Part shown: positions 44,122 to 53,836 of the stretch, piece by piece | Numbering within the stretch: position 1 is the stretch's first letter | Layout: each line of letters begins with the position of its first letter | Assembly (NCBI GenBank): GCA_000702025.1 | Contig: KL370850.1 | Coordinates: 286,359 to 350,358 of the forward strand | Length of the DNA: 64,000 nucleotides | DNA from: Blautia schinkii DSM 10518 | Lineage (GTDB): Bacteria; Bacillota; Clostridia; Lachnospirales; Lachnospiraceae | Reading direction: 5' to 3' | Made by a program: the position numbers and the translations under genes | The notes under the pieces: generated by a model | The model's database searches: none | The model's input: only the letters and a program-made list of their open reading frames with translations | What the model was told of the DNA's origin: nothing

Positions 44122-44743
44122 ATGGATTATACCTCTTTTCATAACCAATGGTAGTGGACGCATCGTGTCCCGGGAATACCTCTGTATCCTCTGGTAGGGA
44201 ATCCACCAGCCTGTGCAGACTTCTCACAATCTCCGCGGTACTTCCGCCCGGGAAATCCGTTCTCCCTACTGAGCCGTAAAACAGAGTATCACCACTGAAA
44301 AGTACGCCCTCATCCTTCAGATAATAACAGCAGCTTCCCTTTGTATGACCCGGAGTATGAAGCATCTGTACGGAAAATCCCGCTGCCTCAAACACATCCA
44401 GATCATCCAGGAGAACATCCGGTTTGACTGCACTGCTTCGTCCGCTGTAGCCTGACATATTCACCTGAGGGTCTGAGAGCATTTCCTGCTCCTGCCTGCA
44501 CGCATACACGGGAATCCCATATTGTGCCTTGACCGCTTCCACAGCGAGGATATGGTCGTAATGTCCGTGTGTGAGCAGAATTCCCACTGGTTTCGCCTGC
44601 ATTTCGGACACCTTCTGGATAATCCGCTCCGGCGCATCTGCCGGGTCCACGATCAAAAGCTCTGCAGTGTCTTTATTTTTCAAAAAATAGCAATTGGTAA
44701 AAACAGTGCCTAAAATACACTTCTGCAATTCTAAATTTCCCAT
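44114..44743 (-). CDS. MBL-fold metallohydrolase (glyoxalase II-like)
   Basis: A 209-residue metallo-beta-lactamase-fold hydrolase. Zinc ligands are in LLTHGHYDHILAV, HTPGHTKGSCCYY, FSGDTLFYGSVGRTDFPGG and FPGHDASTTIG. It is small and lacks the C-terminal helical domain of classical glyoxalase II, so the substrate is uncertain. ATG at 44743 with AAAGGAG upstream. It lies between relA and hemZ, the usual arrangement in Lachnospiraceae. Confidence 0.93.
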   Translation of the reverse strand: MGNLELQKCILGTVFTNCYFLKNKDTAELLIVDPADAPERIIQKVSEMQAKPVGILLTHGHYDHILAVEAVKAQYGIPVYACRQEQEMLSDPQVNMSGYSGRSSAVKPDVLLDDLDVFEAAGFSVQMLHTPGHTKGSCCYYLKDEGVLFSGDTLFYGSVGRTDFPGGSTAEIVRSLHRLVDSLPEDTEVFPGHDASTTIGYEKRYNPFV

Positions 44744-44832
44744 ATGACTCCTTTCGTTACCTGGCCGTGTCTGAATCCAGGCTGTAGTCCTCCCAGACTC
44801 AGTCTGCCACTCTGATTCAGCCTACGTTTTTC

Positions 44833-47163
44833 TCAGCCTGTAGCCCTCTCCACATCCAGCACGCTGTCCACCTGGCGGATTTTCTCGATAAGAGAATTCA
44901 GCTCCTCCTTGCTTCCCACCTCGAAGCTCATGGAGATGGTGGCTTTTTCCTGCTTGTTGGTGCGGCTGTTGATGCTTCGCACATCAATCTTGCGCTCGGT
45001 AAATATCTTTGACAGGTCTACCAGCAGACCTGTACGGTTGTTAGCGAACACATGAATCTCCGCCATATATTTCTCAGAAGCCTTGGTATCAGGCTGCTGC
45101 CATTCTGCCTCGATCAGACGGTTCCTGTCCATTTCCGACATACTGAGCACATTGACACAGTCTGTGCGGTGGATGGTAATGCCGCGCCCTCTGGTAACAA
45201 AGCCCAGGATTTCATCTCCCGGAATTGGATTGCAGCACTTGGAAAAACGTACTGCTACATCATGGATTCCCTTTACTACGATGCCACTCTTACTCTTTGC
45301 AATGTGCAGACGCTCCGGTGTATCTGCTGCTGCCTCAAGCACCTGCTCGTCTGTAAGATTTTTCTTATTTTCTTTATCATAAGCCTCCACAAGCTTATTG
45401 AATACCTGGCCCTCCTTGAGCCCGCCGTGGCCGATGGCCGCCAACACGGAATCCCAGTCCCGGAAACCATACTTATGCATGACAGCATCCAGATACTGCG
45501 ATTTGTTGTAAGTGCTTATTTTGTAACCTTTAGTTTTTGCATACTGGGCAAGCATATCCTTGCCTTTGAGTATATTATCTTCCTTTAATTCCTTCTTAAA
45601 CCATTGATTAATCTTATTCTTCGCCTGGGTGCTCTTGACCATCTTGAGCCAGTCACGGCTCGGCCCCTGAGAATTCTGGGAGGTTATGATTTCAATACGA
45701 TCACCATTTTTAATCTGGTATTCAATCGGCACCAGCTTGCCGTTCACACGTGCGCCGACCATCTTATTTCCGACAGCACTGTGCACGCTGTAAGCAAAAT
45801 CTATCGGAGTGGAGCCATTGGGAAGTGTCTTGACATCACCCTGGGGTGTGAAACAATATACACTGTCCGCAAACAAATCCAAGTCATTTTTCAGAAGGCT
45901 CATAAACTCCCGGTTATCAGACATATCCCGCTGCCATTCAAGAATCTGGCGCAGCCAGTTGAGTTTCTCCTCCTCGCTCTTGCCAACAGGCATCTTGCCG
46001 TCGGAGCTCTCCTTGTACTTCCAATGAGCAGCGATACCATACTCTGCAGTCTTGTGCATCTCAAAGGTCCGTATCTGGATTTCGAAGGGCTGACCGTTCG
46101 GACCAATCAATGTAGTGTGCAGTGACTGGTACATATTCGGCTTCGGCATGGCAATGTAATCCTTGAACCTTCCCGGTATGGGCTTATACATCTCATGAAT
46201 CACACCAAGTGCTGCATAACAGTCCTTCACCGTGTCCACCAAGATTCTCACAGCAAACAGATCATAAATCTGGTCAATGGTTTTATCCTGGTTCACCATT
46301 TTTTTATAAATACTAAAGAAGTGCTTGATCCGCCCGTCCACCTGAGCCTTAATGTTCGCATCCTCCATGTGTTTCTTGACTAGATTCACAATGGCACCTA
46401 CGAATTCTTCACGCACACTCTTTCGGAGCGCTACTTTTTCCACCAGGTCATAATACACATCGGGCTTCAGATACTTCAGGGAAAGGTCATCCAGCTCCAC
46501 CTTGATTTTTGAAATACCCAGACGCATGGCGATGGGTGCATAGATGTCCATAGTCTCTCTGGCCTTTTCCTGCTGTTTCTCCGGCTTCATGTACTGCAGA
46601 GTCCGCATATTATGCAGACGGTCGGCCAGCTTGATAAGAATCACACGGATATCCTTGGCCATTGCCAGAAACATTTTACGGAGGTTTTCGGCCTGCACCT
46701 CTACCTTGTCCGCGGAGTAGGAGAGCTGTCCCAGCTTGGTGACACCGTCCACCAGAAGGGCCACCTCGGAGCCAAACTCCTTCTCAACCTCCTCGTAGGT
46801 CATCCAGGTGTCCTCCACCGCATCATGGAGAAGCCCGGCGACAATCGTCTCCTTGTCAAGCTCCAGGTCCGCAAGGATGATTGCCACACAAAGGGGATGT
46901 ATGATATAAGGCTCGCCTGACTTGCGCTTCTGGTCCTTATGCGCTTCCCGGGCCACCTCATATGCTTTCTGTATCATAGAAATATCTGCGGACGGATGAT
47001 ATTTCCTTACACTCGTCACCAGCTCCTGGTAAAGCACCTCCGGACTGGTAAAATCATGCATGGCTTTCACCGCTGCATCCGCTTTCTTAACGGATTCCAG
47101 TTTTTCCTGTTCAATCTGCACGGTGCCGTTATCCTTATCCGTGCCTTTTTTTGTCTCTGCCAT
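44833..47163 (-). CDS. relA: Bifunctional (p)ppGpp synthetase/hydrolase
   Basis: A 776-residue long RSH protein. The N-terminal HD hydrolase domain has LLHDAVEDTWMTYEEV, and the synthetase domain has RFKDYIAMPKPNMYQSLHTT and EIQIRTFEMHKTAEYGIAAHW. TGS (VYCFTPQGDVKTLPNGSTPIDFAYSVH) and a C-terminal ACT domain (EIHVFANNRTGLLVDLSKIFTERKIDVRSINS) complete it. It makes and degrades the stringent-response alarmones. The ATG at 47163 is preceded by AGGTGTGATTG. It is 53 nt downstream of apt, which is the common Firmicutes apt-relA order. Confidence 0.97.
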   Translation of the reverse strand: MAETKKGTDKDNGTVQIEQEKLESVKKADAAVKAMHDFTSPEVLYQELVTSVRKYHPSADISMIQKAYEVAREAHKDQKRKSGEPYIIHPLCVAIILADLELDKETIVAGLLHDAVEDTWMTYEEVEKEFGSEVALLVDGVTKLGQLSYSADKVEVQAENLRKMFLAMAKDIRVILIKLADRLHNMRTLQYMKPEKQQEKARETMDIYAPIAMRLGISKIKVELDDLSLKYLKPDVYYDLVEKVALRKSVREEFVGAIVNLVKKHMEDANIKAQVDGRIKHFFSIYKKMVNQDKTIDQIYDLFAVRILVDTVKDCYAALGVIHEMYKPIPGRFKDYIAMPKPNMYQSLHTTLIGPNGQPFEIQIRTFEMHKTAEYGIAAHWKYKESSDGKMPVGKSEEEKLNWLRQILEWQRDMSDNREFMSLLKNDLDLFADSVYCFTPQGDVKTLPNGSTPIDFAYSVHSAVGNKMVGARVNGKLVPIEYQIKNGDRIEIITSQNSQGPSRDWLKMVKSTQAKNKINQWFKKELKEDNILKGKDMLAQYAKTKGYKISTYNKSQYLDAVMHKYGFRDWDSVLAAIGHGGLKEGQVFNKLVEAYDKENKKNLTDEQVLEAAADTPERLHIAKSKSGIVVKGIHDVAVRFSKCCNPIPGDEILGFVTRGRGITIHRTDCVNVLSMSEMDRNRLIEAEWQQPDTKASEKYMAEIHVFANNRTGLLVDLSKIFTERKIDVRSINSRTNKQEKATISMSFEVGSKEELNSLIEKIRQVDSVLDVERATG

Positions 47164-47216
47164 CAATCACACCTGCCTGTTGCGCGTTTTTGCCTTCCAT
47201 TCTGAATCGGGAAGGT

Positions 47217-47741
47217 TTATTTTCCCTCATAGCAAATCACGGAAGCTACATCGTAACCTTTCAGCTTTTCCCGGCCGTTCAGTCCTGCAAGCTCCATGAG
47301 AAAAACAATCTTAACCACTTCTCCGCCCAACTCTTCGATAAGCTTAGCTGCGGCCTCCACCGTACCTCCGGTGGCGATCAGGTCATCAATAATTGCAACC
47401 TTCTGTCCGGGCTTGATTGAATCCTTATGCATCTCAATCTCGGCGCTCCCGTATTCCAGATCATAGCTCATGGAAACCGTCTCACAGGGGAGCTTGCCTT
47501 TTTTACGAACCGGCACGAAAGGTTTATGAAGATTATATGCGATGGGCACGCCAAAGATAAATCCTCTGGACTCTGTGCCGACGATCACATCTACATCCAC
47601 ATCTTTTAAACAGTCCTGCATGGAGTCAATCGCCAGCTTCAATCCATCTGCATCCTGCAGAATGCTGGTCACATCACGGAAAATGATACCAGGCTCCGGA
47701 AAATCCGGGATACTTCTAACATATTCTTCTATTTTTTTCAT
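47217..47741 (-). CDS. apt: Adenine phosphoribosyltransferase
   Basis: A 174-residue type I PRTase: RSIPDFPEPGIIFRDVT at the start, GTESRGFIFGVPIAYNL, and the PRPP loop VAIIDDLIATGGT. It makes AMP from adenine and PRPP. I use the ATG at 47741 (MKKIEEYVRS), which has GGAGGAG 6 nt upstream. Its promoter lies at 47778-47806, and relA follows. Confidence 0.97.
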   Translation of the reverse strand: MKKIEEYVRSIPDFPEPGIIFRDVTSILQDADGLKLAIDSMQDCLKDVDVDVIVGTESRGFIFGVPIAYNLHKPFVPVRKKGKLPCETVSMSYDLEYGSAEIEMHKDSIKPGQKVAIIDDLIATGGTVEAAAKLIEELGGEVVKIVFLMELAGLNGREKLKGYDVASVICYEGK

Positions 47742-47777
47742 GTTCCACTCCTCCAACTGTTTTAATAAATATCCTTT

Positions 47778-47806
47778 AGTATATCACTTTTTTCATACGG
47801 AATCAA
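47778..47806 (-). promoter_or_regulatory. Promoter of apt-relA
   Basis: Minus strand: TTGATT (47806-47801), 17 bp, TATACT (47783-47778), 37 nt upstream of the apt start. Confidence 0.6.
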
Positions 47807-47894
47807 TCCAAAACCCGACAGGACTCGCATAATTACGGCATTCTGTACCCTGTTCCGGGGGGTATGTCCGGGGATTTTGTTGCATTTTGTATAC

Positions 47895-49607
47895 TCAGCA
47901 ATAATTTTGAATCACGATCTGCAGGTTTTCTCTGCCCTGATAGCTGTTTATCTCGGGATAATAGGTGACGGAAATGGCATCCTTTTCTTGGGCAAACTCC
48001 ACGAACGGTTCCGCCTCGCCGAAGTATACTGCGTCCATCACCTGACCGCTCTCATCCATCACCTGCAGCTTTGCCACATTTCGATTCTTGCCAAAAATCC
48101 GGCTGTTTAAAACACGCAGGCCTTTTTGCGCAAATAAAGGCTTGGTATTCCCCTTTCCGAAAGGCTCCAGAAGTGACATTTGTCCAATCAGGTCCTTTGT
48201 GATATACGATACCGGCATCGGCACATCGATCACCACCTTAGGCGTGAGATCCTCCTGGGTAAGCCTGCAGTTGTCGTTGAGGCGGCGGCGGAAGACCTCC
48301 ACATTGTCCTCCTTTATGGACAATCCGGCTGCCATCGGGTGCCCGCCGAACTGCACGAGCAAATCCGCGCATTTCACCAGCTCTTCAAACATAGAGTACG
48401 TTTCTATGGACCTTCCGCTGCCCTTGACGCAAGTCTCTCCTTGAGTGAGTACAAAGACCGGTTTATGGTACTTTTCCCGGATACGGCCTGCAATGATTCC
48501 CGCAAGGCTTTCATGGCACTCCGGTAAATAAATCACCAGTACACGGTCACTGTTGATGTCTGTCGTCTCCACGAGCCTGACGGCTTCCTCTCTTCCCTTT
48601 TCCGTAAGAGCCTTACGGCTCTGGTTCAGTGCAGTCAAATCTCCAGCGAGCTTAGCGGCCTCCTCCTGACTCCCTGCGCTAAGAAGTGCAAGCGACCTGG
48701 CTGCTGTGTCCAACCGGCCGCTGGCATTGATACAAGGTCCCAGCACAAAGCCGATATGGTAGGCTGTGATTCTGCCGCCCTCCAGCCCATTAGCGCGGAT
48801 AAGCTCTTGAAGCCCCTTGTTCTGTGTTTTCGGAAGTCTCTTAAGGCCTTCCTTTACAAGAATCCTGTTTTCTCCCTGGAGGTCCATCACGTCTCCTACC
48901 GTAGCAATGGCCGCCAGTTCCAAATATTCCAGGATTTCTTCCCTTGGAAATCCACGCTTTTCATAGAGTGCCCACACCAGCTTGTAGGCCGTCACTGCCC
49001 CGCAAATGTTTTTATTGGGATAGCCACAATCCGGCTGCTTTGGATTGATCACCGCGTCTGCCGGTGGAACGATAAACTCACGACCATGCTCTGTTTCCCG
49101 GTAAGGCACCTCGTGATGATCTGTGACCACCACCGTCATGCCCAATTCTTTCGCCATGGCAATCTCCTGCGCAGCAGCGATTCCATTATCACAGGTAATG
49201 ATCGTATCTACGCCATCCTCCATAGCTCTGGTAATCAGATGTTCATGGATCCCGTAACCGTCTGCTACTCTGTCCGGTATATACGTATCTGCCTGAGCCC
49301 CCAGGCGCTGCAGGCCCTTGATCAATATGTAAGTGGAGGTCACTCCGTCGATGTCATAATCACCGATAATACGGATTTTAGCGCCACTGGTAATTTTATC
49401 CTCAACTATTTCTACAGCCTTTTCCATATCCTTCAAAAGCCAGGGGGAAGGAAGGTCATTCACGGTACCTTCCAGATACCTGCGTATATTTTCTTCCCCT
49501 TCCACATCACGGTTACGTATGAGCCTGGCAATCACCGGGTCAATCCCGAATTGCCTGCCGATTGTCTGAAAGTCTGCTCTCTTGGCGGTTACCACCCATT
49601 TTTCCAT
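47895..49607 (-). CDS. recJ: Single-strand exonuclease RecJ
   Basis: A 570-residue DHH-DHHA1 protein. The metal sites are in RIIGDYDIDGVTSTYIL, TCDNGIAAAQE and VVVTDHHEVP; NASGRLDTA and the DHHA1 loop GGHPMAAGLSI follow, with an OB-like C-terminus. RecJ digests single-stranded DNA 5' to 3' in recombination and repair. ATG at 49607 with AGGAGA upstream. The length is typical for Clostridia. It follows a terminator at 49668. Confidence 0.97.
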   Translation of the reverse strand: MEKWVVTAKRADFQTIGRQFGIDPVIARLIRNRDVEGEENIRRYLEGTVNDLPSPWLLKDMEKAVEIVEDKITSGAKIRIIGDYDIDGVTSTYILIKGLQRLGAQADTYIPDRVADGYGIHEHLITRAMEDGVDTIITCDNGIAAAQEIAMAKELGMTVVVTDHHEVPYRETEHGREFIVPPADAVINPKQPDCGYPNKNICGAVTAYKLVWALYEKRGFPREEILEYLELAAIATVGDVMDLQGENRILVKEGLKRLPKTQNKGLQELIRANGLEGGRITAYHIGFVLGPCINASGRLDTAARSLALLSAGSQEEAAKLAGDLTALNQSRKALTEKGREEAVRLVETTDINSDRVLVIYLPECHESLAGIIAGRIREKYHKPVFVLTQGETCVKGSGRSIETYSMFEELVKCADLLVQFGGHPMAAGLSIKEDNVEVFRRRLNDNCRLTQEDLTPKVVIDVPMPVSYITKDLIGQMSLLEPFGKGNTKPLFAQKGLRVLNSRIFGKNRNVAKLQVMDESGQVMDAVYFGEAEPFVEFAQEKDAISVTYYPEINSYQGRENLQIVIQNYC

Positions 49608-49667
49608 AGCTTGTCGTCTCCTAACTGTAATGATTGTATTTTACCTTGCCCGGCGGATGTTTACAAG

Positions 49668-49709
49668 AAAAAAACATCCCGAAACAGATATTACCTCTGT
49701 TCCGGGATG
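49668..49709 (-). terminator. Terminator of secDF
   Basis: Minus strand CATCCCG...AACAGA pairs with TGTT...CGGGATG, followed by TTTTTTTC. Confidence 0.85.
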
Positions 49710-49718
49710 AAAATAGCA

Positions 49719-52145
49719 CTATTCTGTTTTATCTGCGTCATTATTTTCCTGCTGGGCGGCAAGTGCTGCCTGACGTTCCGCAACCCTTTTACGATTTTTC
49801 TTTTTCGGCTGGGTTGGGTCATTTTTCGCAGTATCCTGTATCTTCTTATCCTTTGAAGGAGCAGATACATTCTGCACATTCTTTGCAGCGGATGCTGTTA
49901 CTCTTGCAGGCTGTGCGGCGCCGGAGAATTTCTTCTTCATTACCAGCCACAGTGCGCCGGTGATACATACAGATGAATATGCACCACAGAGAATACCTAC
50001 CATCAGAGGAGCGGCAAACTCACGGATGGAGGAAACGCCCATGATGTAGAGGATTGCCACCATGATAAAGGTGGTAAAGGAAGTATAAATACTTCTCGTA
50101 AGAGTCTGGGTCACACTCTGGTTCACCACTTCCTCCAGACCGTCGATACGTTTGCTTCCGTGCATATTCTCACGGATACGGTCGAAGATTACGATGGTCG
50201 CATTGATGGAGTAACCTACGATTGTCAGCATACATGCGATAAACGTATTACCCACGGATACCCTTGCTACCGCATAGAAAGCAAGTACCACCAGCACGTC
50301 GTGAAGAAGTGCCAGAACCGCACTGCTTGCAAAGCGGATATCCTTGAAACGGAACCAGATGTACAGAAGCATGAAGATGGTTGCCACGATTACCGCGATA
50401 AACGCATCCTTACGCATCTCATTACTGATGGTGGAAGAAATATTCTCAGCGGAAATCAAAGTTTCATCCACATCAAATTTCTCCACAAGCGCTTTATTCA
50501 GTGCTTCACGCTCGTCCAGATCAAGAGAACGTGTTTTAATGATTACCTGATTGGTACCAACTACCTTGGTAGGCTGAACATTGCTGTCTCCTGTCACCTC
50601 TTCTACTAACGGAGTAACCTCAGAGTCAATCTGCTTGATGTCCATGTCCTCGTTAAAGGTCACGTTAGTGGATGTACCGCCTGAGAATTCCAGGCTGTAG
50701 TTCAATGCCTTGTCGCCGGTCTGCTGATGGATCAGCATTGCTGCCGGGGCACTCAGCACTAAAACAGCGGAGATAATAAAGAAAATTTTCTTCTTGCCAA
50801 CAAAATTGATGGACTTTCTCTCAACCGTTTTGCCGTAGAATTTTTCATCGCGCACACCTACTGCATAAAGTGCGTTTACAATCAGTCTTGATACCACAAG
50901 TGCCGTAAACATGGAAAGCACAATACCAAGTGCCAGAGTGTAGGCGAAGCCCTTTACAGAACCGGAGCCCAGCCACATCAGCACGAAGGCGGCGATCAGG
51001 GTCGTGATATTACCGTCAAAAATTGCGGAAAAGGCTTTTTTGAAGCCACTCTTGATTGCATTTCTGACAGAGATTCCCGCGCCGATCTCCTCACGGATAC
51101 GGGCATAAATAATTACATTTGCATCCACCGCCATACCGATACCTAATATAATACCTGCAATACCCGGAAGCGTAAGGGTAATGTCAAAGGCATTTAAAGT
51201 AAGCAGCATCAGGGCTGTATAAAGAATCAGTGCAAATCCCGCTACCAAACCCGGTACACGGTATACAAAGATCATAAACAGAATTACGATTGCAAGTCCG
51301 ATTGCGGCTGCCTTTACACTGGTGGCAATTGCTTCCTCACCAAGCTGTGCGGCTACCACGCTGGAACGAAGCTCTTCAAGCTCAAGGCTCAGAGAACCGA
51401 TACGGATATAAGACGCAAGCTCCTGTGCCTTCTCTGTGCTTTCCATTCCGGTGATTTCAGCTTTACCGCCGGTGATCGCTTCGTTTACATTCGGAGCACT
51501 TAAGATTCCATTGTCATAAACAATAGCAATCTGTTTTCCGACATTTGCCTCTGTTGCATCTGCAAATTTCTTTTTGCCCTCTTCTGTTAGAGTCAGGCTC
51601 ACCGCGTATTTCCTGCTGGCAGTTGTCTGGTCCTGGATCGCGCCGCCCTCAGCGTCGGCCACATCCGTACCTTCCAAAACTACGGAACCGGCTTCTCTGA
51701 TCTCATCCAGTGATCTGGACAAAGAATATCCGGATGGGCTGTTTGCATCGTAAGCAAAGTTCTCATTGCCGTCCTTGTCCGCCTGGTCAATAAAGCAAAG
51801 TGAACCCGGCTTGCCAAGCTCCTCGAGAATCGCATTGGCATCTGTCACACCAGGGATCTCGACGTTGATACGGTCCGCGCCCTCCTGGTATACCTGGGCT
51901 TCCGTGCTGTACTGCTCCACACGTTTCTGCAGCTTGTATCTGGTATCTGCTAAATCTTCGCTGCTTGGATTACTGTCCTTTGTCTGATAGGTAATGCTGA
52001 CACCGCCGGCCAGGTCAAGGCCTGTCTTGATATGCTCTGCGGCGCCGGTACCGGTGGGACCGATACCTACTGCTGCCGTATAACATAAGAACACAGTAAG
52101 GATGGCTGTCAACAGCAGCACTACAATTCCTCTGTTTTTCTTCAT
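49719..52145 (-). CDS. secDF: Fused protein-export protein SecDF
   Basis: An 808-residue fused SecD-SecF. The SecD half carries GLDLAGGVSITYQT, a large outside domain, and GMAVDANVIIYARIREE. The SecF half starts near residue 445 with KKIFFIISAVLVLSAPAAMLI, EFSGGTSTNV and GYSINATIVIFDRIRENM. About twelve membrane spans in total. It uses the proton gradient to help SecYEG export proteins. The Lys/Asn-rich tail (KNDPTQPKKKNRKRVAERQ) is cytoplasmic. Placed directly after scfB, as in many Clostridia. Confidence 0.97.
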   Translation of the reverse strand: MKKNRGIVVLLLTAILTVFLCYTAAVGIGPTGTGAAEHIKTGLDLAGGVSITYQTKDSNPSSEDLADTRYKLQKRVEQYSTEAQVYQEGADRINVEIPGVTDANAILEELGKPGSLCFIDQADKDGNENFAYDANSPSGYSLSRSLDEIREAGSVVLEGTDVADAEGGAIQDQTTASRKYAVSLTLTEEGKKKFADATEANVGKQIAIVYDNGILSAPNVNEAITGGKAEITGMESTEKAQELASYIRIGSLSLELEELRSSVVAAQLGEEAIATSVKAAAIGLAIVILFMIFVYRVPGLVAGFALILYTALMLLTLNAFDITLTLPGIAGIILGIGMAVDANVIIYARIREEIGAGISVRNAIKSGFKKAFSAIFDGNITTLIAAFVLMWLGSGSVKGFAYTLALGIVLSMFTALVVSRLIVNALYAVGVRDEKFYGKTVERKSINFVGKKKIFFIISAVLVLSAPAAMLIHQQTGDKALNYSLEFSGGTSTNVTFNEDMDIKQIDSEVTPLVEEVTGDSNVQPTKVVGTNQVIIKTRSLDLDEREALNKALVEKFDVDETLISAENISSTISNEMRKDAFIAVIVATIFMLLYIWFRFKDIRFASSAVLALLHDVLVVLAFYAVARVSVGNTFIACMLTIVGYSINATIVIFDRIRENMHGSKRIDGLEEVVNQSVTQTLTRSIYTSFTTFIMVAILYIMGVSSIREFAAPLMVGILCGAYSSVCITGALWLVMKKKFSGAAQPARVTASAAKNVQNVSAPSKDKKIQDTAKNDPTQPKKKNRKRVAERQAALAAQQENNDADKTE

Positions 52146-52170
52146 TGTTCTTTCCCTTCTTACTATTTTC

Positions 52171-53535
52171 TTATTCCGCTAACGCGGCTTTTATCATGAT
52201 AGCGCACTCCACACGCTTCCTCTGGAGCTCGCATCCGATTTCGTAATTCCCATTGATATCTCCCTGGAAATGATAAGCGTTGGCCGCACAGCCGCCGCTG
52301 CAATAGAAACGGGCAAAGCAGTCCCGGCAGGCTTCCTTCGTATACACATTGCAGTGTGCGAATTCTTCCTTTACGTCAGGCCTTGTGATACCCTCATCCA
52401 CATTTCCCATTAGATACTTCTCTTCTCCCACGAACTGATGACAGGGATACAAATCTCCCCATGGGGTCACGGCCAGATATTCTGTGCCTGAGCCGCATCC
52501 GGACAGACGCTTGTACACACAGGGCCCTCCTGTCAGGTCTATCATAAAATGGAAGAAATTAAAACCTCTGCCCTCTTTTTCCCGGGCGATCATCTCCTTT
52601 GCAAGGTGGTCATATTCGGCAAAAATCTGCGGTATGTCCTCCTCGCGGATGGCGTACTCCTCATTCTCGGAAGCAACCACCGGCTCCACGGAAATCTGTT
52701 TGAAACCAAGATCCGCCAGATGCAGTACGTCCCTGGAAAAGTCCAGGTTATGACGGGTAAAGGTTCCCCTTACATAATACTTGTCCTGGTTTCTGGACTC
52801 GGCAAATTTCTGGAATTTCGGTATGATCAGCTCGTAGCTTCCGGCTCCCTTGCGGAAGGGGCGCATATAATCATGCACTTCCTTTCTGCCGTCCACACTT
52901 AAGACCACATTGGACATCTCACGGTTGCAGAACTCCATCACTTCGTCATCCAGCAGCACACCGTTGGTGGTAAGCGTGAAGCGGAACTTCTTATTGTGAA
53001 GCTTCTCCTGCTCCCGGCCATACTTCACCAGGTCCTTGACCACCTGCCAGTTCATCAGCGGCTCTCCTCCGAAGAAATCCACCTCAAGATTCCTGCGGGA
53101 ACCTGAATTGGCGATCAGGAAATCCAGCGCTTTCTTTCCTACTTCATAGGACATCAGTGCCTTTCTTCCGTGATATTCACCCTCCTCCGCGAAGCAGTAG
53201 CGGCACGCCAGATTACAGTCATGGGCAATGTGCAGGCACAACGCCTTGACAACGGTCTGACGGTTGTCCGTGAATTCTTCTATCACATTTTCGTAGATAT
53301 CCTTTGTAAAAAGCATGCCTTCTTCCTGCAGCTTCTTACATTCCGAAACAGATGTTTCTATGTCTTGCTTCTCAAATCGATTACCCAGTTTTTCGGCAAT
53401 CGCTTCCAGGTCCGCACCTTCTTCAAGATACGGGAGCACCTCATAGGTAACTTCGTCTACCAGATGGATACACCCGCTGTTGATATCCAGCACGATGTTG
53501 AAGCCATTGCTTTGATAACGGTGAATCAGGCTCAT
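52171..53535 (-). CDS. scfB: SCIFF peptide maturase, radical SAM
   Basis: A 454-residue radical SAM/SPASM enzyme. The N-terminal peptide-binding region (MSLIHRYQSNGFNIVLDINSG) is typical. CxxxCxxC is present in CNLACRYCFAEEGEYHGRKALM. The SPASM region has CGSGTEYLAVTPWGDLYPCHQF, CRDCFARFYCSGGCAANAYHFQGD and a final Cys in IGCELQ. It forms thioether cross-links in the SCIFF peptide encoded just upstream. ATG at 53535 has AAAGGAT upstream; the frame to 53607 is not used. The maturase is intact although its precursor gene has an internal TAG. Confidence 0.95.
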   Translation of the reverse strand: MSLIHRYQSNGFNIVLDINSGCIHLVDEVTYEVLPYLEEGADLEAIAEKLGNRFEKQDIETSVSECKKLQEEGMLFTKDIYENVIEEFTDNRQTVVKALCLHIAHDCNLACRYCFAEEGEYHGRKALMSYEVGKKALDFLIANSGSRRNLEVDFFGGEPLMNWQVVKDLVKYGREQEKLHNKKFRFTLTTNGVLLDDEVMEFCNREMSNVVLSVDGRKEVHDYMRPFRKGAGSYELIIPKFQKFAESRNQDKYYVRGTFTRHNLDFSRDVLHLADLGFKQISVEPVVASENEEYAIREEDIPQIFAEYDHLAKEMIAREKEGRGFNFFHFMIDLTGGPCVYKRLSGCGSGTEYLAVTPWGDLYPCHQFVGEEKYLMGNVDEGITRPDVKEEFAHCNVYTKEACRDCFARFYCSGGCAANAYHFQGDINGNYEIGCELQRKRVECAIMIKAALAE

Positions 53536-53616
53536 GTTTTTGAAATCCTTTCCTAAGCGTAAGAATAAGCAGCGGATTTCACCCCGCTGCTTACTTTCAT
53601 CATCCACAGCCGCCTT

Positions 53617-53757
53617 TTATTTATGCTCGCAGCTCTGGTTTCCTACGGTACAGGAAGTCTTGCAAGCAGACTAGCAAGATGTCTGACATTCGCCGCATCC
53701 ACCTTTTTTCACTGTGTTCTGCAGATTCTTTGTATTTAATGTCTTAATATGCTGCAT
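53617..53757 (-). pseudogene. scfA: SCIFF precursor peptide with in-frame TAG at codon 29
   Basis: The frame starts at ATG 53757 with AAGGAGG 7-8 nt upstream. It reads MQHIKTLNTKNLQNTVKKGG, then CGECQTSC, then TAG (53673-53671), then SACKTSCTVGNQSCEHK and TAA. All six cysteines (21, 24, 28, 32, 36, 43) are retained. In known SCIFF peptides the codon at this place is Gln (CAG), so one base change gives TAG. Translation would stop at 28 residues and lose the Cys32-Thr37 pair that takes the thioether link. It could be a nonsense mutation, sequencing error, or readthrough. Gene order scfA-scfB-secDF is normal. Confidence 0.85.
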
Positions 53758-53793
53758 GTCTGTATCCTCCTTATGTAAAATATGTCTTCGCAT

Positions 53794-53822
53794 AGTATAG
53801 CATAAAACTTTTAAATTTGAAA
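53794..53822 (-). promoter_or_regulatory. Promoter of scfA-scfB
   Basis: Minus strand: TTTCAA (53822-53817), 17 bp, TATACT (53799-53794), 37 nt before the scfA start. Confidence 0.55.
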
Positions 53823-53836
53823 GCTTTTTTTTACCA

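Noticed and set aside
47860-47890. G-rich stretch after recJ as a terminator
   Set aside because: The two GGGG/CCGG segments are direct and do not pair into a stable stem.
48756-49856. A 366-codon plus-strand frame opposite recJ and the end of secDF
   Set aside because: It runs through a terminator and two well supported genes; composition is Cys/His-rich as in antisense shadows.
53671-53673. Genome-wide reassignment of TAG to an amino acid
   Set aside because: Several intact genes in the window end with TAG at their expected C-termini, so TAG acts as stop here.
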